A DNA stretch of 64,000 nucleotides, taken from NCBI GenBank assembly GCA_002749535.1, contig MZZL01000032.1, positions 21,158 to 85,157 of the forward strand, given 5' to 3'. Shown here in pieces: positions 1 to 12,317 of this stretch. The translations under genes and the position numbers were made by a program. Numbering within the stretch: position 1 is the first letter of the stretch; each line of letters starts with the position of its first letter. The stretch is from Apophysomyces variabilis. Its lineage: Eukaryota; Mucoromycota; Mucoromycetes; Mucorales; Mucoraceae. A model generated the notes under the pieces. It worked only from the letters and a program-made list of their open reading frames with translations. It searched no databases and was not told where the DNA came from.

Positions 1-140
1 GATCATCTTATCCAATATAGATCTAACATCCTGTGCAAAAAATTTCTACGATAAATATACATATATAAGTCACTTCGTTTTGAACAGTTTTTTGTATCTT
101 ACCTTTATTTTTTTTTGCGATCACTCTGTATCTATCTACA

Positions 141-3100
141 ATGACTACCCCTACTAGCACTACATGCAGTACTTGCAACATTACCTTTTCTACAAGAAAT
201 GCTTACAATCGCCATCGTAAAGCTTGTTTCATACAGCATGAAAAAGATTTGATCAAGCTGGTTCCCGTCGATAATGCCTCTATGGTATAAAATACTTGTC
301 CGTCAATGAATACATACTAACCTCGTTCTCCCATTATTCGTTTAGGACGTCGATGAATACGTTGAGGATATCGATGACGATCACACTGCGCTGATCGAAC
401 GTATGCAAGCATTGGAGACTCAGGTCGATGAAAACTCTGAAGACATTGACTCTGATGAATCAGAAACTGAAGACAACTGTATCAACTTTCCATCTGAGGT
501 TCTTGATGAAATCGAGAGGGCAATGGAAAACGATAATAGTAAGTATAAGTTGACAACACCAGTATCTTACTAAAATGCGGAATAGTCGATCACTACTTTG
601 ATCCAATAGAACTCTATGAGCAATCAATTGAGAACCCTCCTCGCGTCATTGAGTACAAACGCAGCCCTCAATGGACCCATACGGAATGCTTCAGCGTAAA
701 GCTTTTCAAGACAGCAGTTTCATCAAACGTTTCGCGTAAAGCATACAATGATATTGTAAAGATCTTCAACGAATTCCTAAAAGTTGTGCAATCAGGTATG
801 TGTGTCTTTTCTAATTCTGTTGGAATGTTCTTACCGTTGGACGTAGATCGCAGCATGTTGCATTCGCCTCTCCTCAGCTACCATTTGTCTGAGCAATTGG
901 TAAAGGAGGCCTACCAAGTTGAACCGAAAACGTACGACGTTTGTCCAGAGGGTTGCGTTCTGTTTATGAGCGACGATGACAGAACTATGTGTCCACAGTG
1001 TGGCAAAGCACGTTTTACGGATTCGCGTAAACGTCAACCTAATGGCGAGGTCATTCGGAAGCCAGCACAAACGATGACCATGTTGCCAATTGCAGACCAG
1101 CTCGCGCTCATGCTGGGCGATGACGATACTCGCAAGCTGTTGTCTTACCGACATGAACGTGAAGAAGCAGAAGGAAAGTACACGGATCTTTTTGATGGTC
1201 AAGTTTACCGATCGCTCCGCAATGAGAAGCATGTACTGACGGGGTGCTATGACATTGCCTTGTCCTTGTACATCGATGGCTTCCAGCCGTTCAACAGTAG
1301 CAGTACCTCGTTGACGATGATGCACATGGTGGTTCTCAACTTTGATCCATCTGAACGGTGAGCTTAAACAGACTTAAATTAAAAGACGAACTAATCAAAT
1401 CGCCTTACCTTTCACAGTTATGAGAATCATAACATGCTTCAACTGGGCATCACGCCAGGACGCAAAGCCCCAACGAACATCTGGTCCTTCTTGCAACCTT
1501 TGCTTCAAGAACTGCAACAGTTGGAACGTGGTGGTATGATCGTCAAGAAGCCGGACGGAACTGAAGTTGCTGCAAAGGTGCACTTGCTTCTGGCCACCGG
1601 AGATATCCCCGCAGCTGCCAGTTTATGCAATCACACCGGCGTCTCATCCTTCTTCGGTTGTCGCCAATGTCTTATCAGAGGCGCAAAAACCAGCGGCATG
1701 TATTTCATCCCTGATCTGTCGCGGCCATTTCAAAGACGTCCACGGGAACAGTTCGCTCACGGTGATAAGGTACATCATATAGATTCTATCACAAATCATA
1801 TGTTATATACTAATAGGCTTTTTCAATTATTACTTACGTTTAATAGAAACAAGGTATCAAAGCACCTGTTCCTTTCACGTTGTTGAGCACGTTCACGGGC
1901 GCATACTTCTTCGGAATGGATGAAATGCATCTCCTAGGGCATGGACTGGGGCGATTGATTTGGACCATGATAGTGAACGACAAGGAGAAGTTTGGTTGTA
2001 GCCAACTCGATGAGCATGGTAACATCGTTGAACGGTATCCATTCGCCCTGAAAAACCGGAATACATGTCGTGCCATCGGGGAGGCTATTGAGAGATCCCG
2101 TGAAACAACTCCCGTTTCATTTCAAGGCCGCTGGAATAACGTTGCAACAAGTGCTGGTCACTATCGGGCTGTTGACTGGTTGGATTTTTTATTGTACGCT
2201 GTGCCAACGGTTGTGGTGGAGGGTTTGGAACAAGAAGAAACTCGGAGAGCTTTAATAGATCTGGTTGTTGCTTGTCAGTTGAGTCTGCAGTGGACATACA
2301 CTGATTCAGACTTAGATGTCATTGAGAGGTAAGTAATGTGAATGAAAATAATGAGATAGACTGACCTTTACCTTTTTTGATTCAGAAATATCTCGAAGTG
2401 GCAAGCTTTCTTGGTCCGCAAGTACAACAACAACAAGGGAACTTTGAAGCCTCCAGTGTTTACAATTACTCAACATTATCTGTCCCACATAGCCTCCACC
2501 ATGCGCAACCTGGGTCCACTTCGTTCCATCTCCGCAAGGTGTATGGAACGCACCAACGGTTTGTACAAAAAAATGATCCGTTCCATGTCAGCGCCTGGTA
2601 CGAACGCCAGCAATGTTGTGAAGCGTATAGCAGCATTCCGTTTCCTTGAGAGGGTTCATCCGCAACTACAAGAAGCCATAGCATACGATGAGCTCTCCTA
2701 TCTTGCTGCAAGACGAGGTTCAACAGAGCCTCAGATATGGAGACCATACCAGGACGAAACTGATATCCAAAGCTTCGAAGGAGTTGTAGGTGTTGCTGGT
2801 CAGACATTCCATAATCTGCTCGCTGCCTTTTGGATCCACCAAGGTAAATTCGTGTCTGACGCAACCCCACGCAGCGTCATTTCGCAATTACACCCTCAGT
2901 TCCTTGCATCCGGTCGTATATGGAAAGACAGTTGCGTTTATTCCAGCAAGCTGCACGATAACTGCCATGGTTCTGCCCGATGCAATTCGTTGGCGCTGTA
3001 TGAGCTTGCGAGGATAAAGTAAGTCTTTGCTTTTATGTTATTGCATTGCAACTTACATCTTTTCATTTCATCTTATTAGCAATGCTGGACAAGAGGTGTG

Positions 3101-3500
3101 TGAGATGTTCCTTGGTGAGACTCAATTCTATGTTTATCACCAGCATCAGGGAGACAGGCGGATTCTTGCAGTCGTCCGCTTCTACAAGAACATAAATCAG
3201 CAGAGCAATCACTTCCCAGTGCTTTCAAAAACCGCATCTGACAGGGGGGTATTGAAGGTGGTTGATGTTGACGGATTGAGAAGCACAGCTGGACTGGTGA
3301 CAAGCCTTGAATCCAACAATCGCTTTCACGTCGTTTGGCCTTATGGCAAGATGCACCAGGCGGTCAAGTTTGGAAACCCTTCTTCTTTTAGGGTAGTCAC
3401 TTTTTTTTCTTCCGTCGTTCTAAATTATGTTTTTCTCTTCCACCTTTTTGGGTCTCTTCTTTTGTTTCTCCTTTTTTTTTTTACCTTTTTCATTTGCTGA
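141..3500 (+). CDS. Plavaka/CACTA (Tnp2-like) transposase, intact, 7 exons
   Basis: Exons read as 141-284, 346-538, 586-1357, 1418-1769, 1847-2328, 2386-3018 and 3080-3500. All junctions are GT..AG and keep frame, giving 998 aa. The start is the first ATG and opens directly into a C2HC zinc finger (C9, C12, H25, C29), then an acidic stretch. A zinc ribbon follows (C232, C236, C248, C251), as in the Transposase_21/Tnp2 family. The motif LYIDGFQPF carries the likely first catalytic Asp (D343). A Cys-rich HTGVSSFFGCRQC segment and MDEMHLLGHGLG (D512) follow, in the family order. Introns of 47-77 bp, one with a TACTAAC branch site, mark it as fungal. No premature stop is present and CpG is common, so it looks young. 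The tail is hydrophobic and T-rich and may be 3' UTR if another intron exists near 3390. The element's own inverted ends were not found. It should catalyse cut-and-paste transposition in the nucleus. Confidence 0.85.
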
Positions 3501-3740
3501 CCTTTTTCTACCCTCAAAATATTTCTGTTCCTCTTCTTTGTTTTTCTTCACTGTATAGAATCTATAGATTAGTCATTGCTTGAACCTCTTTGTTACATAA
3601 CACTTCTGACAAAACTACCCGTTATCGCTTTAAGTCCTAGTCATCAGTAACTACGGCTTGTCCACGTTATCATTTTGGAGAATCTTGTGCAGCACTGGTA
3701 CACACGGTATGCCAAAGTCAACTATAGTCATCGGCTTATC
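3501..3740. other. T-rich flank between Plavaka gene and hAT-1
   Basis: This holds the 3' flank of the Plavaka gene up to the first base of hAT-1. No ORF, TSD or inverted end was recognised here. The 8 bases before hAT-1 (GGCTTATC) do not match the 8 bases after it (CCTACTTT). Confidence 0.5.
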
Positions 3741-4234
3741 TAGAGCTTGAAATGGGCGGGTCATAAATGGGTGGGCCTTAATTGAGATGGGCCTTAAGTG
3801 GGCGGGTCTAAGTGGGCCGGGTCAGTATATTGGCCCATGGCCCACTGGGCTGGGTCAAAGTATAGACCCATGACCCGCTGGGCCATTATAGTTGGGCCCA
3901 ACCTTGGCCCAAAGCCCAGTCAACTAAAGCGATGCTTGACCTGATTCCCGACAAAACTTATTGCTCAATTGATTTCAAATATTGATCCCAATGTTAAATA
4001 ACTGATTCGTAATGCATGTCATTGCAACGTCATAACAAACGCAAGTTAAGTGATGTGAAATGCAATTGCATTTATTTGTAACAAGTATAGTTAAGTATAT
4101 AAAGAGCCTTTAGTGAATAAAAAAAATTGGTTGCAAAAAGCTAAGCAATAAAACGAAATAAAGAAACTGACAGTAAGAATTAAAAAAAAAAGCAATGACA
4201 AAAAACACAGTGACCAGATTAAAGTGTAAAGCAA

Positions 4235-6672
4235 TTAGTGCAATTGAGTGCGAATTCGGTGTTTCTCTAGCATGCATGCTCGAATGGTCTCAACATTCAG
4301 TGACGATCGGCTTTGTGAGATGAGATTCCTTCCGCTAGAAAAGACACGTTCAATTGGTGCACTGGAGCCTATTCTAAAGTCAATATAATTTTGGTAACTA
4401 TTGATATCAATGATACCTGGAATTGCCAAAAAGTCACGAGCAATCCGAGAGAGTACTGGATATACTGCTTGTCTGTCACGCCACCACAACAATGGATCGC
4501 TTGTTCTTTCTTTGCCTTTTTCCAAGTAGTCATCAAGTTCAGTTGCTTTACTTTTCTTCTTTAGTGCTGTGCTGTTGACGTCGCCGTACATATGTTCAAA
4601 AAACTCATCAAGATCAGCATCGGTGCTGGTATTTGCCTCATGTAAGCCTTCACTTGGTGCTGTCATCAGTTCTTCATCGTCATACAAGATGAAAGGCTTG
4701 TAAACATCATACACTTCTTGGCATTTTTCTTTGCAGAAATCGATCCATTCATCACCCCATTCATGTTTTCGATAGTAATCAGTTTTCAATCGTGGATCAA
4801 GAACTAATATACAGAGTAAACATACAAGTCATCGGAAAAGTCAAATAGTTTTAACCTACTTGTAGCGACAGAACAGATTGGTGAAAGGTCGGTTTTGCAA
4901 TAGTATTTTCTTAGTTTTTGAAAGCATGTTTCAGCGGCAGTAGCAAGTTCGTGTGAAGATGATGTATATCTGTCCAGCTTATCCATCATGAGATTATAGG
5001 CAGGGATGACGGCACTGATCGTTGGATATTTTGATGCAGACAAAAACGACGTCGTTGTTCGAAAAATCTTTTACAGAACAAAATAAGTAAGCAATAACCA
5101 TGAAGACATATAATATACTTACAGAAAATAAGTTTAAAAATTCAGACAACAGGTCCCATTCATGATCACTTAGTTCAAACATACTCATCGCCTTTCTATC
5201 GGCAGCCACTAAAAGCATCAACGGAATTCTCAATTTGATTGCATTGTCGATCATATCTGTGGTAGAGTTCCATCGTGTTCTGCAGTCAAGTGTTGGTTGG
5301 ATAGACGGACAGTTTTCCGTGGTGTTGATGTAGGTTTGAAGTTGTTCACGACGTTTAACTGACATGTGGATAGATCGAATCAAAGACCGAAGCTATAATG
5401 TGAACTTGTTACTATAATTTAAGCTGAATAAAGACGAAATTTACCTTTTGAACTGTATCTCCGATACCACCAAGTCTAAGGAAAATTGCAGGTTCATCTT
5501 CATCTTCAGCTGTTGGTAGTACATTCAATGTTTTCAGAGCATCTTGCACGCCAAGGTTTATTATATGCGCAATACAACGGTTATGTTGATTTGCTGCATT
5601 GAACTGTACACTGAGCTTTTCCCATTGTTCTTCAAGGACCATCATCATCGTATCATTGTTGGTGGCATTGTCAGTAGTGATAGCCAGGATCTACAATGTT
5701 TTTAGAAACGATATTGTACTTAATATCAATTTACCTTTGTAGCAATATTCAAGTCATGCATCGAGTCCATGAATACTTTCGCCAAATTTTCACCCGTATG
5801 TGCGCCAACCATTGGAATAAAATCCAGCAAGACGTCCTGAAGTTCCCAGTTTTCGTTGACAAAGTGACCTGTTACTCCCAGAAAAGAATGATAGTTTGGT
5901 GAGGTCCAGACATCAAGCGTGATTGATATTTTTGCATCCAGATCCTAGATGAAATTTAATACTATGGCTCATTAAAAGAAATAAACTTACATTCAGTCTC
6001 TTTTTCAACAGCGCCCGACCTTCCTCAAAGTTCTGAATAATGTCGTTACGAATAGTTTTCCCAGAGACAATAGCAGCAGCAGGTTGCAACGTTTGAACAA
6101 GATTACGGAAGTGTACAGATTCAACCTCAGAGAACGGCTGGTCATTGGCAACGACCCACTCAGCAAGCTTTTTACGGAAGTCATTTTGGTCAAATGGTCT
6201 TTGTAGTGAACTAATATAAAAACTGGTAAGTCTATTATTAAACCTATCTGCAATCCAACCTACCTGCCAAAGTACTTGTCAAGGCCTTTCACAGGCTCTC
6301 CCTTTGCAACACTATACTCGCTATAATGCTTTGTTTGTAAATGTAGTAGTGATTGTTTTGTACTGCCATCGTGACACTTGACGAAGAAATCTTTGTTTTT
6401 GCTAATTGCTTTTGTAAGAACCCAAGAGCATGCTAGTAATCGTAAGTATACCTCTCACATAAAATGCATTTGGCACGTTTGGTTTCATTTGTCCATTCGG
6501 CTTTTCTAAAAAACTTCCAGACAATGCTTGTTGTTTGTCTTTGTCTTTTTGCAGCGCTTGTTGACGTAGAGGATTCAGAAAGAGTAGTGTTGTGCATGTC
6601 ATCAGTTAGAGTGCTTGCATGTCTTTTTAATGAGGCCGCATCGTTTGTTGAACTGACTTCATCAAATGACAT
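4235..6672 (-). CDS. hAT transposase (copy 1), 8 exons, intact
   Basis: Exons on the minus strand are 6452-6672, 6264-6401, 5991-6210, 5735-5944, 5445-5690, 5123-5392, 4860-5067 and 4235-4803. Together they give 693 aa, identical to copy 2. Domain order is a BED-type zinc finger near residue 70 (CILC), RNase-H-like core with ITLDVWTS (D204) and TTDNATNN (D270), then the hAT C-terminal dimerisation region with SAPIERVFSSGR (E656). All three acidic residues expected for the hAT DDE core are present. Introns are 44-56 bp. The start is the first ATG after a purine-rich leader at 6673-6780. Function: nuclear cut-and-paste transposase making 8-bp target duplications. Confidence 0.88.
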
Positions 6673-6998
6673 CTTAGCAGTTACGTTCAAGGAAAAGTGA
6701 AGAGAGAGAGAAAAAAAAAGAAAACTAAAACCAAAATGAATATAAAAAGAAAATGAAAAGAAAGAAGAGAAAGACCACTGTATCTTTGCTGTAACCTGAA
6801 AGCAAAGAAAAGAAAAAAGGAAAAGACTACTGTGTCTTCACCAATACTTGCAGAGGAAAACGAGAAGATAAAGGATGATGGTAAGAGAAACCAGAGCGAA
6901 ACGCCATATATAAGTAAAAATTTTCTCACAGTCACAAGGTACGCTTATACTGATTTAGCTTAAATGTTTGTTTACTAACAGCCTCTATATAGATAAAT

Positions 6999-7810
6999 GG
7001 GCAAACGGGCAAACGGGCAAACGGGCAAACGGGCAAACGGGCAAACGGGCAAACGGGCAAACGGGCAAACGGGCAAACGGGCAAACGGGCAAACGGGCAA
7101 ACGGGCAAACGGGCAAACGGGCAAACGGGCAAACGGGCAAACGGGCAAACGGGCAAACGGGCAAACGGGCAAACGGGCAAACGGGCAAACGGGCAAACGG
7201 GCAAACGGGCAAACGGGCAAACGGGCAAACGGGCAAACGGGCAAACGGGCAAACGGGCAAACGGGCAAACGGGCAAACGGGCAAACGGGCAAACGGGCAA
7301 ACGGGCAAACGGGCAAACGGGCAAACGGGCAAACGGGCAAACGGGCAAACGGGCAAACGGGCAAACGGGCAAACGGGCAAACGGGCAAACGGGCAAACGG
7401 GCAAACGGGCAAACGGGCAAACGGGCAAACGGGCAAACGGGCAAACGGGCAAACGGGCAAACGGGCAAACGGGCAAACGGGCAAACGGGCAAACGGGCAA
7501 ACGGGCAAACGGGCAAACGGGCAAACGGGCAAACGGGCAAACGGGCAAACGGGCAAACGGGCAAACGGGCAAACGGGCAAACGGGCAAACGGGCAAACGG
7601 GCAAACGGGCAAACGGGCAAACGGGCAAACGGGCAAACGGGCAAACGGGCAAACGGGCAAACGGGCAAACGGGCAAACGGGCAAACGGGCAAACGGGCAA
7701 ACGGGCAAACGGGCAAACGGGCAAACGGGCAAACGGGCAAACGGGCAAACGGGCAAACGGGCAAACGGGCAAACGGGCAAACGGGGCAAACGGGCAAACG
7801 GGCAAACGGG
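6999..7810. repeat. 8-bp minisatellite (CGGGCAAA)n, about 101 units
   Basis: Near-perfect tandem array with one 9-bp unit (extra G) near 7783. It lies inside hAT-1 between the gene leader and the GC-rich subterminal block. Because 8 is not a multiple of 3 and the unit has no stop, all frames on the repeat strand and most on the other stay open, giving spurious 270-306-residue ORFs with an 8-residue period (GQTGKRAN and ARLPVCPF). These are not genes. Confidence 0.95.
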
Positions 7811-8029
7811 TAGATAATTGGGTAGTCGGGTGGGCTGCATTTATTAGGTAGTTAAGCGGGCCATAAACTGGTCGGGCCCTAATTGGGCGGGCCATAACTG
7901 GGCTGGGCCACTATGTCAACCCGTGACCCGCTGGGCCACCATATCTGGGCCACTTCTTGGACCGATGCCCGGCGGTCCGGTAATATATGGGCCGGGTCCC
8001 GGGTCATCCCGGCCCAGTTACAAGCCCTA

Positions 8030-8145
8030 CCTACTTTTAGTGATTTTCCCTACTTTTAGTAAGATTTTCCCTACTTTTAGTGAATATTCACTATTTTCAG
8101 TGATTTTCACTACTTTTAGTGAATTTTCCCTACTTTTAGTGGATC
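8030..8145. repeat. Tandem repeat of about 20 bp, about six units
   Basis: Units of the type CTACTTTTAGTGATTTTCC recur from 8030 to 8145 with small changes. They fill the gap between the end of hAT-1 and the Helitron remnant. No coding content was seen. Confidence 0.8.
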
Positions 8146-8716
8146 CTGTTACCGTAGTGTAGATAGCCATCTGTCCCTAACTGCATCTCAGATTGGAAAG
8201 GTTTAGGATACTTCTTAGAACAAATAAGTCCTTCTGGCCTTGCAGCATTTTCTTTCATACATGGAGATTTTAGGTTCACAGTTGACCCACATGGTCTATA
8301 GATTATATAGAATATTACTATTTCATATAGCTCACAGTCCTCATCTGCATCAGGAAGCTTGGCACTGATGATCTCATCAATATCATTGATATTATTGAAT
8401 TTGTTGTTGACAAAAAGTAGAATATATATGTACAGAAGACCTTGTTTTTAAAACTTAATAGTCTGCACTATGCCTTTGAATTTTCCAAAAACGTTCTTTG
8501 TCTTCAGATTATATAGTAATTTATACAGCTTTAAGTTGAAAACTCTGGCAATTAGATTGGGCCTGTCAGTAGCAGACTGGCCAGGAAACAATTCTGCAGT
8601 GATTTCACTCCATCTTAGATTTGCTGTTAAAGTGATAAACAGGGATGGCTTGCCTAAATGGCGCATGATTGCCATGGAATTCTAAAACAGCTATGCTATA
8701 AACCTTGGGCTACTAT
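8146..8716 (-). pseudogene. Helitron Rep/helicase remnant, 3' piece
   Basis: Minus-strand translation shows the helitron helicase-like N region (Pfam PF14214 type): NSMAIMRHLGKPSLFITLTA, then ELFPGQSATDRPNLIARVF, then isolated family blocks such as DEIISAKLPDADEDCELYE and GTDGYLHYGNR. Stops interrupt it. The right boundary at 8716 is the insertion point of hAT-2, and the reading continues at 12318. The HUH nuclease block and the SF1 helicase expected further downstream are missing, because the piece runs into the 20-bp tandem repeat. Non-functional. Confidence 0.85.
8709..8716. repeat. Target site duplication of hAT-2 (GCTACTAT), left copy
   Basis: GCTACTAT directly precedes TAGGGCTTG at 8717 and recurs at 12310-12317 directly after CAAGCTCTA. 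Eight bases is the hAT-specific length. Removing hAT-2 and one copy makes the Helitron reading frame continuous. Confidence 0.95.
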
Positions 8717-8934
8717 TAGGGCTTGTAACTGGGCCGGGATGACCCGGGACCCGGCCCATATATTACCGGACCGCCGGGCATCGGTCCAAGAAGTGGCCCA
8801 GATATGGTGGCCCAGCGGGTCACGGGTTGACATAGTGGCCCAGCCCAGTTATGGCCCGCCCAATTAGGGCCCGACCAGTTTATGGCCCGCTTAACTACCT
8901 AATAAATGCAGCCCACCCGACTACCCAATTATCT

Positions 8935-9054
8935 ACCCGTTTGCCCGTTTGCCCGTTTGCCCCGTTTGCCCATTTGCCCGTTTGCCCGTTTGCCCGTTTG
9001 CCCGTTTGCCCGTTTGCCCGTTTGCCCGTTTGCCCGTTTGCCCGTTTGCCCATT
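8935..9054. repeat. 8-bp minisatellite, short allele (about 14 units)
   Basis: TTTGCCCG units, the reverse complement of the array in hAT-1, with two variant CATTTGCC units and one 9-bp unit. This is the short version of the same locus within the element. Confidence 0.92.
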
Positions 9055-9377
9055 TATCTATATAGAGGCTGTTAGTAAACAAACATTTAAGCTAAATCAG
9101 TATAAGCGTACCTTGTGACTGTGAGAAAATTTTTACTTATATATGGCGTTTCGCTCTGGTTTCTCTTACCATCATCCTTTATCTTCTCGTTTTCCTCTGC
9201 AAGTATTGGTGAAGACACAGTAGTCTTTTCCTTTTTTCTTTTCTTTGCTTTCAGGTTACAGCAAAGATACAGTGGTCTTTCTCTTCTTTCTTTTCATTTT
9301 CTTTTTATATTCATTTTGGTTTTAGTTTTCTTTTTTTTTCTCTCTCTCTTCACTTTTCCTTGAACGTAACTGCTAAG

Positions 9378-11815
9378 ATGTCATTTGATGAAGTCAGTTC
9401 AACAAACGATGCGGCCTCATTAAAAAGACATGCAAGCACTCTAACTGATGACATGCACAACACTACTCTTTCTGAATCCTCTACGTCAACAAGCGCTGCA
9501 AAAAGACAAAGACAAACAACAAGCATTGTCTGGAAGTTTTTTAGAAAAGCCGAATGGACAAATGAAACCAAACGTGCCAAATGCATTTTATGTGAGAGGT
9601 ATACTTACGATTACTAGCATGCTCTTGGGTTCTTACAAAAGCAATTAGCAAAAACAAAGATTTCTTCGTCAAGTGTCACGATGGCAGTACAAAACAATCA
9701 CTACTACATTTACAAACAAAGCATTATAGCGAGTATAGTGTTGCGAAGGGAGAGCCTGTGAAAGGCCTTGACAAGTACTTTGGCAGGTAGGTTGGATTGC
9801 AGATAGGTTTAATAATAGACTTACCAGTTTTTATATTAGTTCACTACAAAGACCATTTGACCAAAATGACTTCCGTAAAAAGCTTGCTGAGTGGGTCGTT
9901 GCCAATGACCAGCCGTTCTCTGAGGTTGAATCTGTACACTTCCGTAATCTTGTTCAAACGTTGCAACCTGCTGCTGCTATTGTCTCTGGGAAAACTATTC
10001 GTAACGACATTATTCAGAACTTTGAGGAAGGTCGGGCGCTGTTGAAAAAGAGACTGAATGTAAGTTTATTTCTTTTAATGAGCCATAGTATTAAATTTCA
10101 TCTAGGATCTGGATGCAAAAATATCAATCACGCTTGATGTCTGGACCTCACCAAACTATCATTCTTTTCTGGGAGTAACAGGTCACTTTGTCAACGAAAA
10201 CTGGGAACTTCAGGACGTCTTGCTGGATTTTATTCCAATGGTTGGCGCACATACGGGTGAAAATTTGGCGAAAGTATTCATGGACTCGATGCATGACTTG
10301 AATATTGCTACAAAGGTAAATTGATATTAAGTACAATATCGTTTCTAAAAACATTGTAGATCCTGGCTATCACTACTGACAATGCCACCAACAATGATAC
10401 GATGATGATGGTCCTTGAAGAACAATGGGAAAAGCTCAGTGTACAGTTCAATGCAGCAAATCAACATAACCGTTGTATTGCGCATATAATAAACCTTGGC
10501 GTGCAAGATGCTCTGAAAACATTGAATGTACTACCAACAGCTGAAGATGAAGATGAACCTGCAATTTTCCTTAGACTTGGTGGTATCGGAGATACAGTTC
10601 AAAAGGTAAATTTCGTCTTTATTCAGCTTAAATTATAGTAACAAGTTCACATTATAGCTTCGGTCTTTGATTCGATCTATCCACATGTCAGTTAAACGTC
10701 GTGAACAACTTCAAACCTACATCAACACCACGGAAAACTGTCCGTCTATCCAACCAACACTTGACTGCAGAACACGATGGAACTCTACCACAGATATGAT
10801 CGACAATGCAATCAAATTGAGAATTCCGTTGATGCTTTTAGTGGCTGCCGATAGAAAGGCGATGAGTATGTTTGAACTAAGTGATCATGAATGGGACCTG
10901 TTGTCTGAATTTTTAAACTTATTTTCTGTAAGTATATTATATGTCTTCATGGTTATTGCTTACTTATTTTGTTCTGTAAAAGATTTTTCGAACAACGACG
11001 TCGTTTTTGTCTGCATCAAAATATCCAACGATCAGTGCCGTCATCCCTGCCTATAATCTCATGATGGATAAGCTGGACAGATATACATCATCTTCACACG
11101 AACTTGCTACTGCCGCTGAAACATGCTTTCAAAAACTAAGAAAATACTATTGCAAAACCGACCTTTCACCAATCTGTTCTGTCGCTACAAGTAGGTTAAA
11201 ACTATTTGACTTTTCCGATGACTTGTATGTTTACTCTGTATATTAGTTCTTGATCCACGATTGAAAACTGATTACTATCGAAAACATGAATGGGGTGATG
11301 AATGGATCGATTTCTGCAAAGAAAAATGCCAAGAAGTGTATGATGTTTACAAGCCTTTCATCTTGTATGACGATGAAGAACTGATGACAGCACCAAGTGA
11401 AGGCTTACATGAGGCAAATACCAGCACCGATGCTGATCTTGATGAGTTTTTTGAACATATGTACGGCGACGTCAACAGCACAGCACTAAAGAAGAAAAGT
11501 AAAGCAACTGAACTTGATGACTACTTGGAAAAAGGCAAAGAAAGAACAAGCGATCCATTGTTGTGGTGGCGTGACAGACAAGCAGTATATCCAGTACTCT
11601 CTCGGATTGCTCGTGACTTTTTGGCAATTCCAGGTATCATTGATATCAATAGTTACCAAAATTATATTGACTTTAGAATAGGCTCCAGTGCACCAATTGA
11701 ACGTGTCTTTTCTAGCGGAAGGAATCTCATCTCACAAAGCCGATCGTCACTGAATGTTGAGACCATTCGAGCATGCATGCTAGAGAAACACCGAATTCGC
11801 ACTCAATTGCACTAA
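9378..11815 (+). CDS. hAT transposase (copy 2), 8 exons, intact
   Basis: Exons are 9378-9598, 9649-9786, 9840-10059, 10106-10315, 10360-10605, 10658-10927, 10983-11190 and 11247-11815, giving 693 aa. The second exon must start at 9649, because the earlier AG at 9641 leads to an immediate stop. Motifs are as in copy 1: BED finger, D204, D270 with TTDNATNN, CIAHIINLGVQ, LDPRLKTDYY, and dimerisation block APIERVFSSG with E656. A pyrimidine-rich leader (9280-9360) precedes the ATG. Since the copy has intact ends, TSD and gene, it could be active. Confidence 0.9.
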
Positions 11816-12317
11816 TTGCTTTACACTTTAATCTGGTCACTGTGTTTTTTGTCATTGCTTTTTTTTTTAATTCTTACTGTCAGTTTCTTTATTTCGTTTT
11901 ATTGCTTAGCTTTTTGCAACCAATTTTTTTTATTCACTAAAGGCTCTTTATATACTTAACTATACTTGTTACAAATAAATGCAATTGCATTTCACATCAC
12001 TTAACTTGCGTTTGTTATGACGTTGCAATGACATGCATTACGAATCAGTTATTTAACATTGGGATCAATATTTGAAATCAATTGAGCAATAAGTTTTGTC
12101 GGGAATCAGGTCAAGCATCGCTTTAGTTGACTGGGCTTTGGGCCAAGGTTGGGCCCAACTATAATGGCCCAGCGGGTCATGGGTCTATACTTTGACCCAG
12201 CCCAGTGGGCCATGGGCCAATATACTGACCCGGCCCACTTAGACCCGCCCACTTAAGGCCCATCTCAATTAAGGCCCACCCATTTATGACCCGCCCATTT
12301 CAAGCTCTAGCTACTAT

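Larger units (their letters stand above)
3741..8029 (-). mobile_element. hAT DNA transposon, copy 1 (hAT-1)
   Basis: Left end TAGAGCTTGAAAT and right end GTTACAAGCCCTA form the short hAT-type inverted ends (TAG[AG]GCTTG). Subterminal regions (3752-3925 and 7811-8029) are packed with GGGCC/GGCCC words, which are probable transposase binding sites. The element contains a complete transposase gene and an expanded 8-bp minisatellite. It lacks a matching 8-bp target duplication (GGCTTATC versus CCTACTTT). Either its flank was rearranged after insertion or this copy arose by segmental inverted duplication. Confidence 0.85.
3741..12309. repeat. Large imperfect palindrome: two hAT copies in inverted orientation
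   Basis: Every feature of the left copy at position x is found on the other strand at 16050 minus x, for example 4235-4789 and 11261-11815. Predicted peptides of the two copies are identical. The arms are 4289 and 3593 bp; the 696-bp difference equals 87 units of the 8-bp minisatellite. The spacer is 8030-8716 (687 bp). Confidence 0.9.
8717..12309 (+). mobile_element. hAT DNA transposon, copy 2 (hAT-2), complete
   Basis: Ends TAGGGCTTG and CAAGCTCTA are flanked by the perfect 8-bp duplication GCTACTAT (8709-8716 and 12310-12317). GC-rich GGCCC subterminal repeats lie at 8730-8935 and 12130-12300. Contains an intact transposase gene and a short 14-unit version of the minisatellite. Inserted into the Helitron. 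Apparently identical in sequence to hAT-1 apart from repeat number, so transposition or duplication is recent. Confidence 0.93.

Noticed and set aside
6932..7895. Five overlapping ORFs of 270-306 residues on both strands with an 8-residue period
   Set aside because: They are translations of the 8-bp minisatellite in every frame; no start, splice or family evidence.
3733..8037. Target duplication for hAT-1
   Set aside because: GGCTTATC and CCTACTTT do not match, and shifting the ends by one or two bases does not help.
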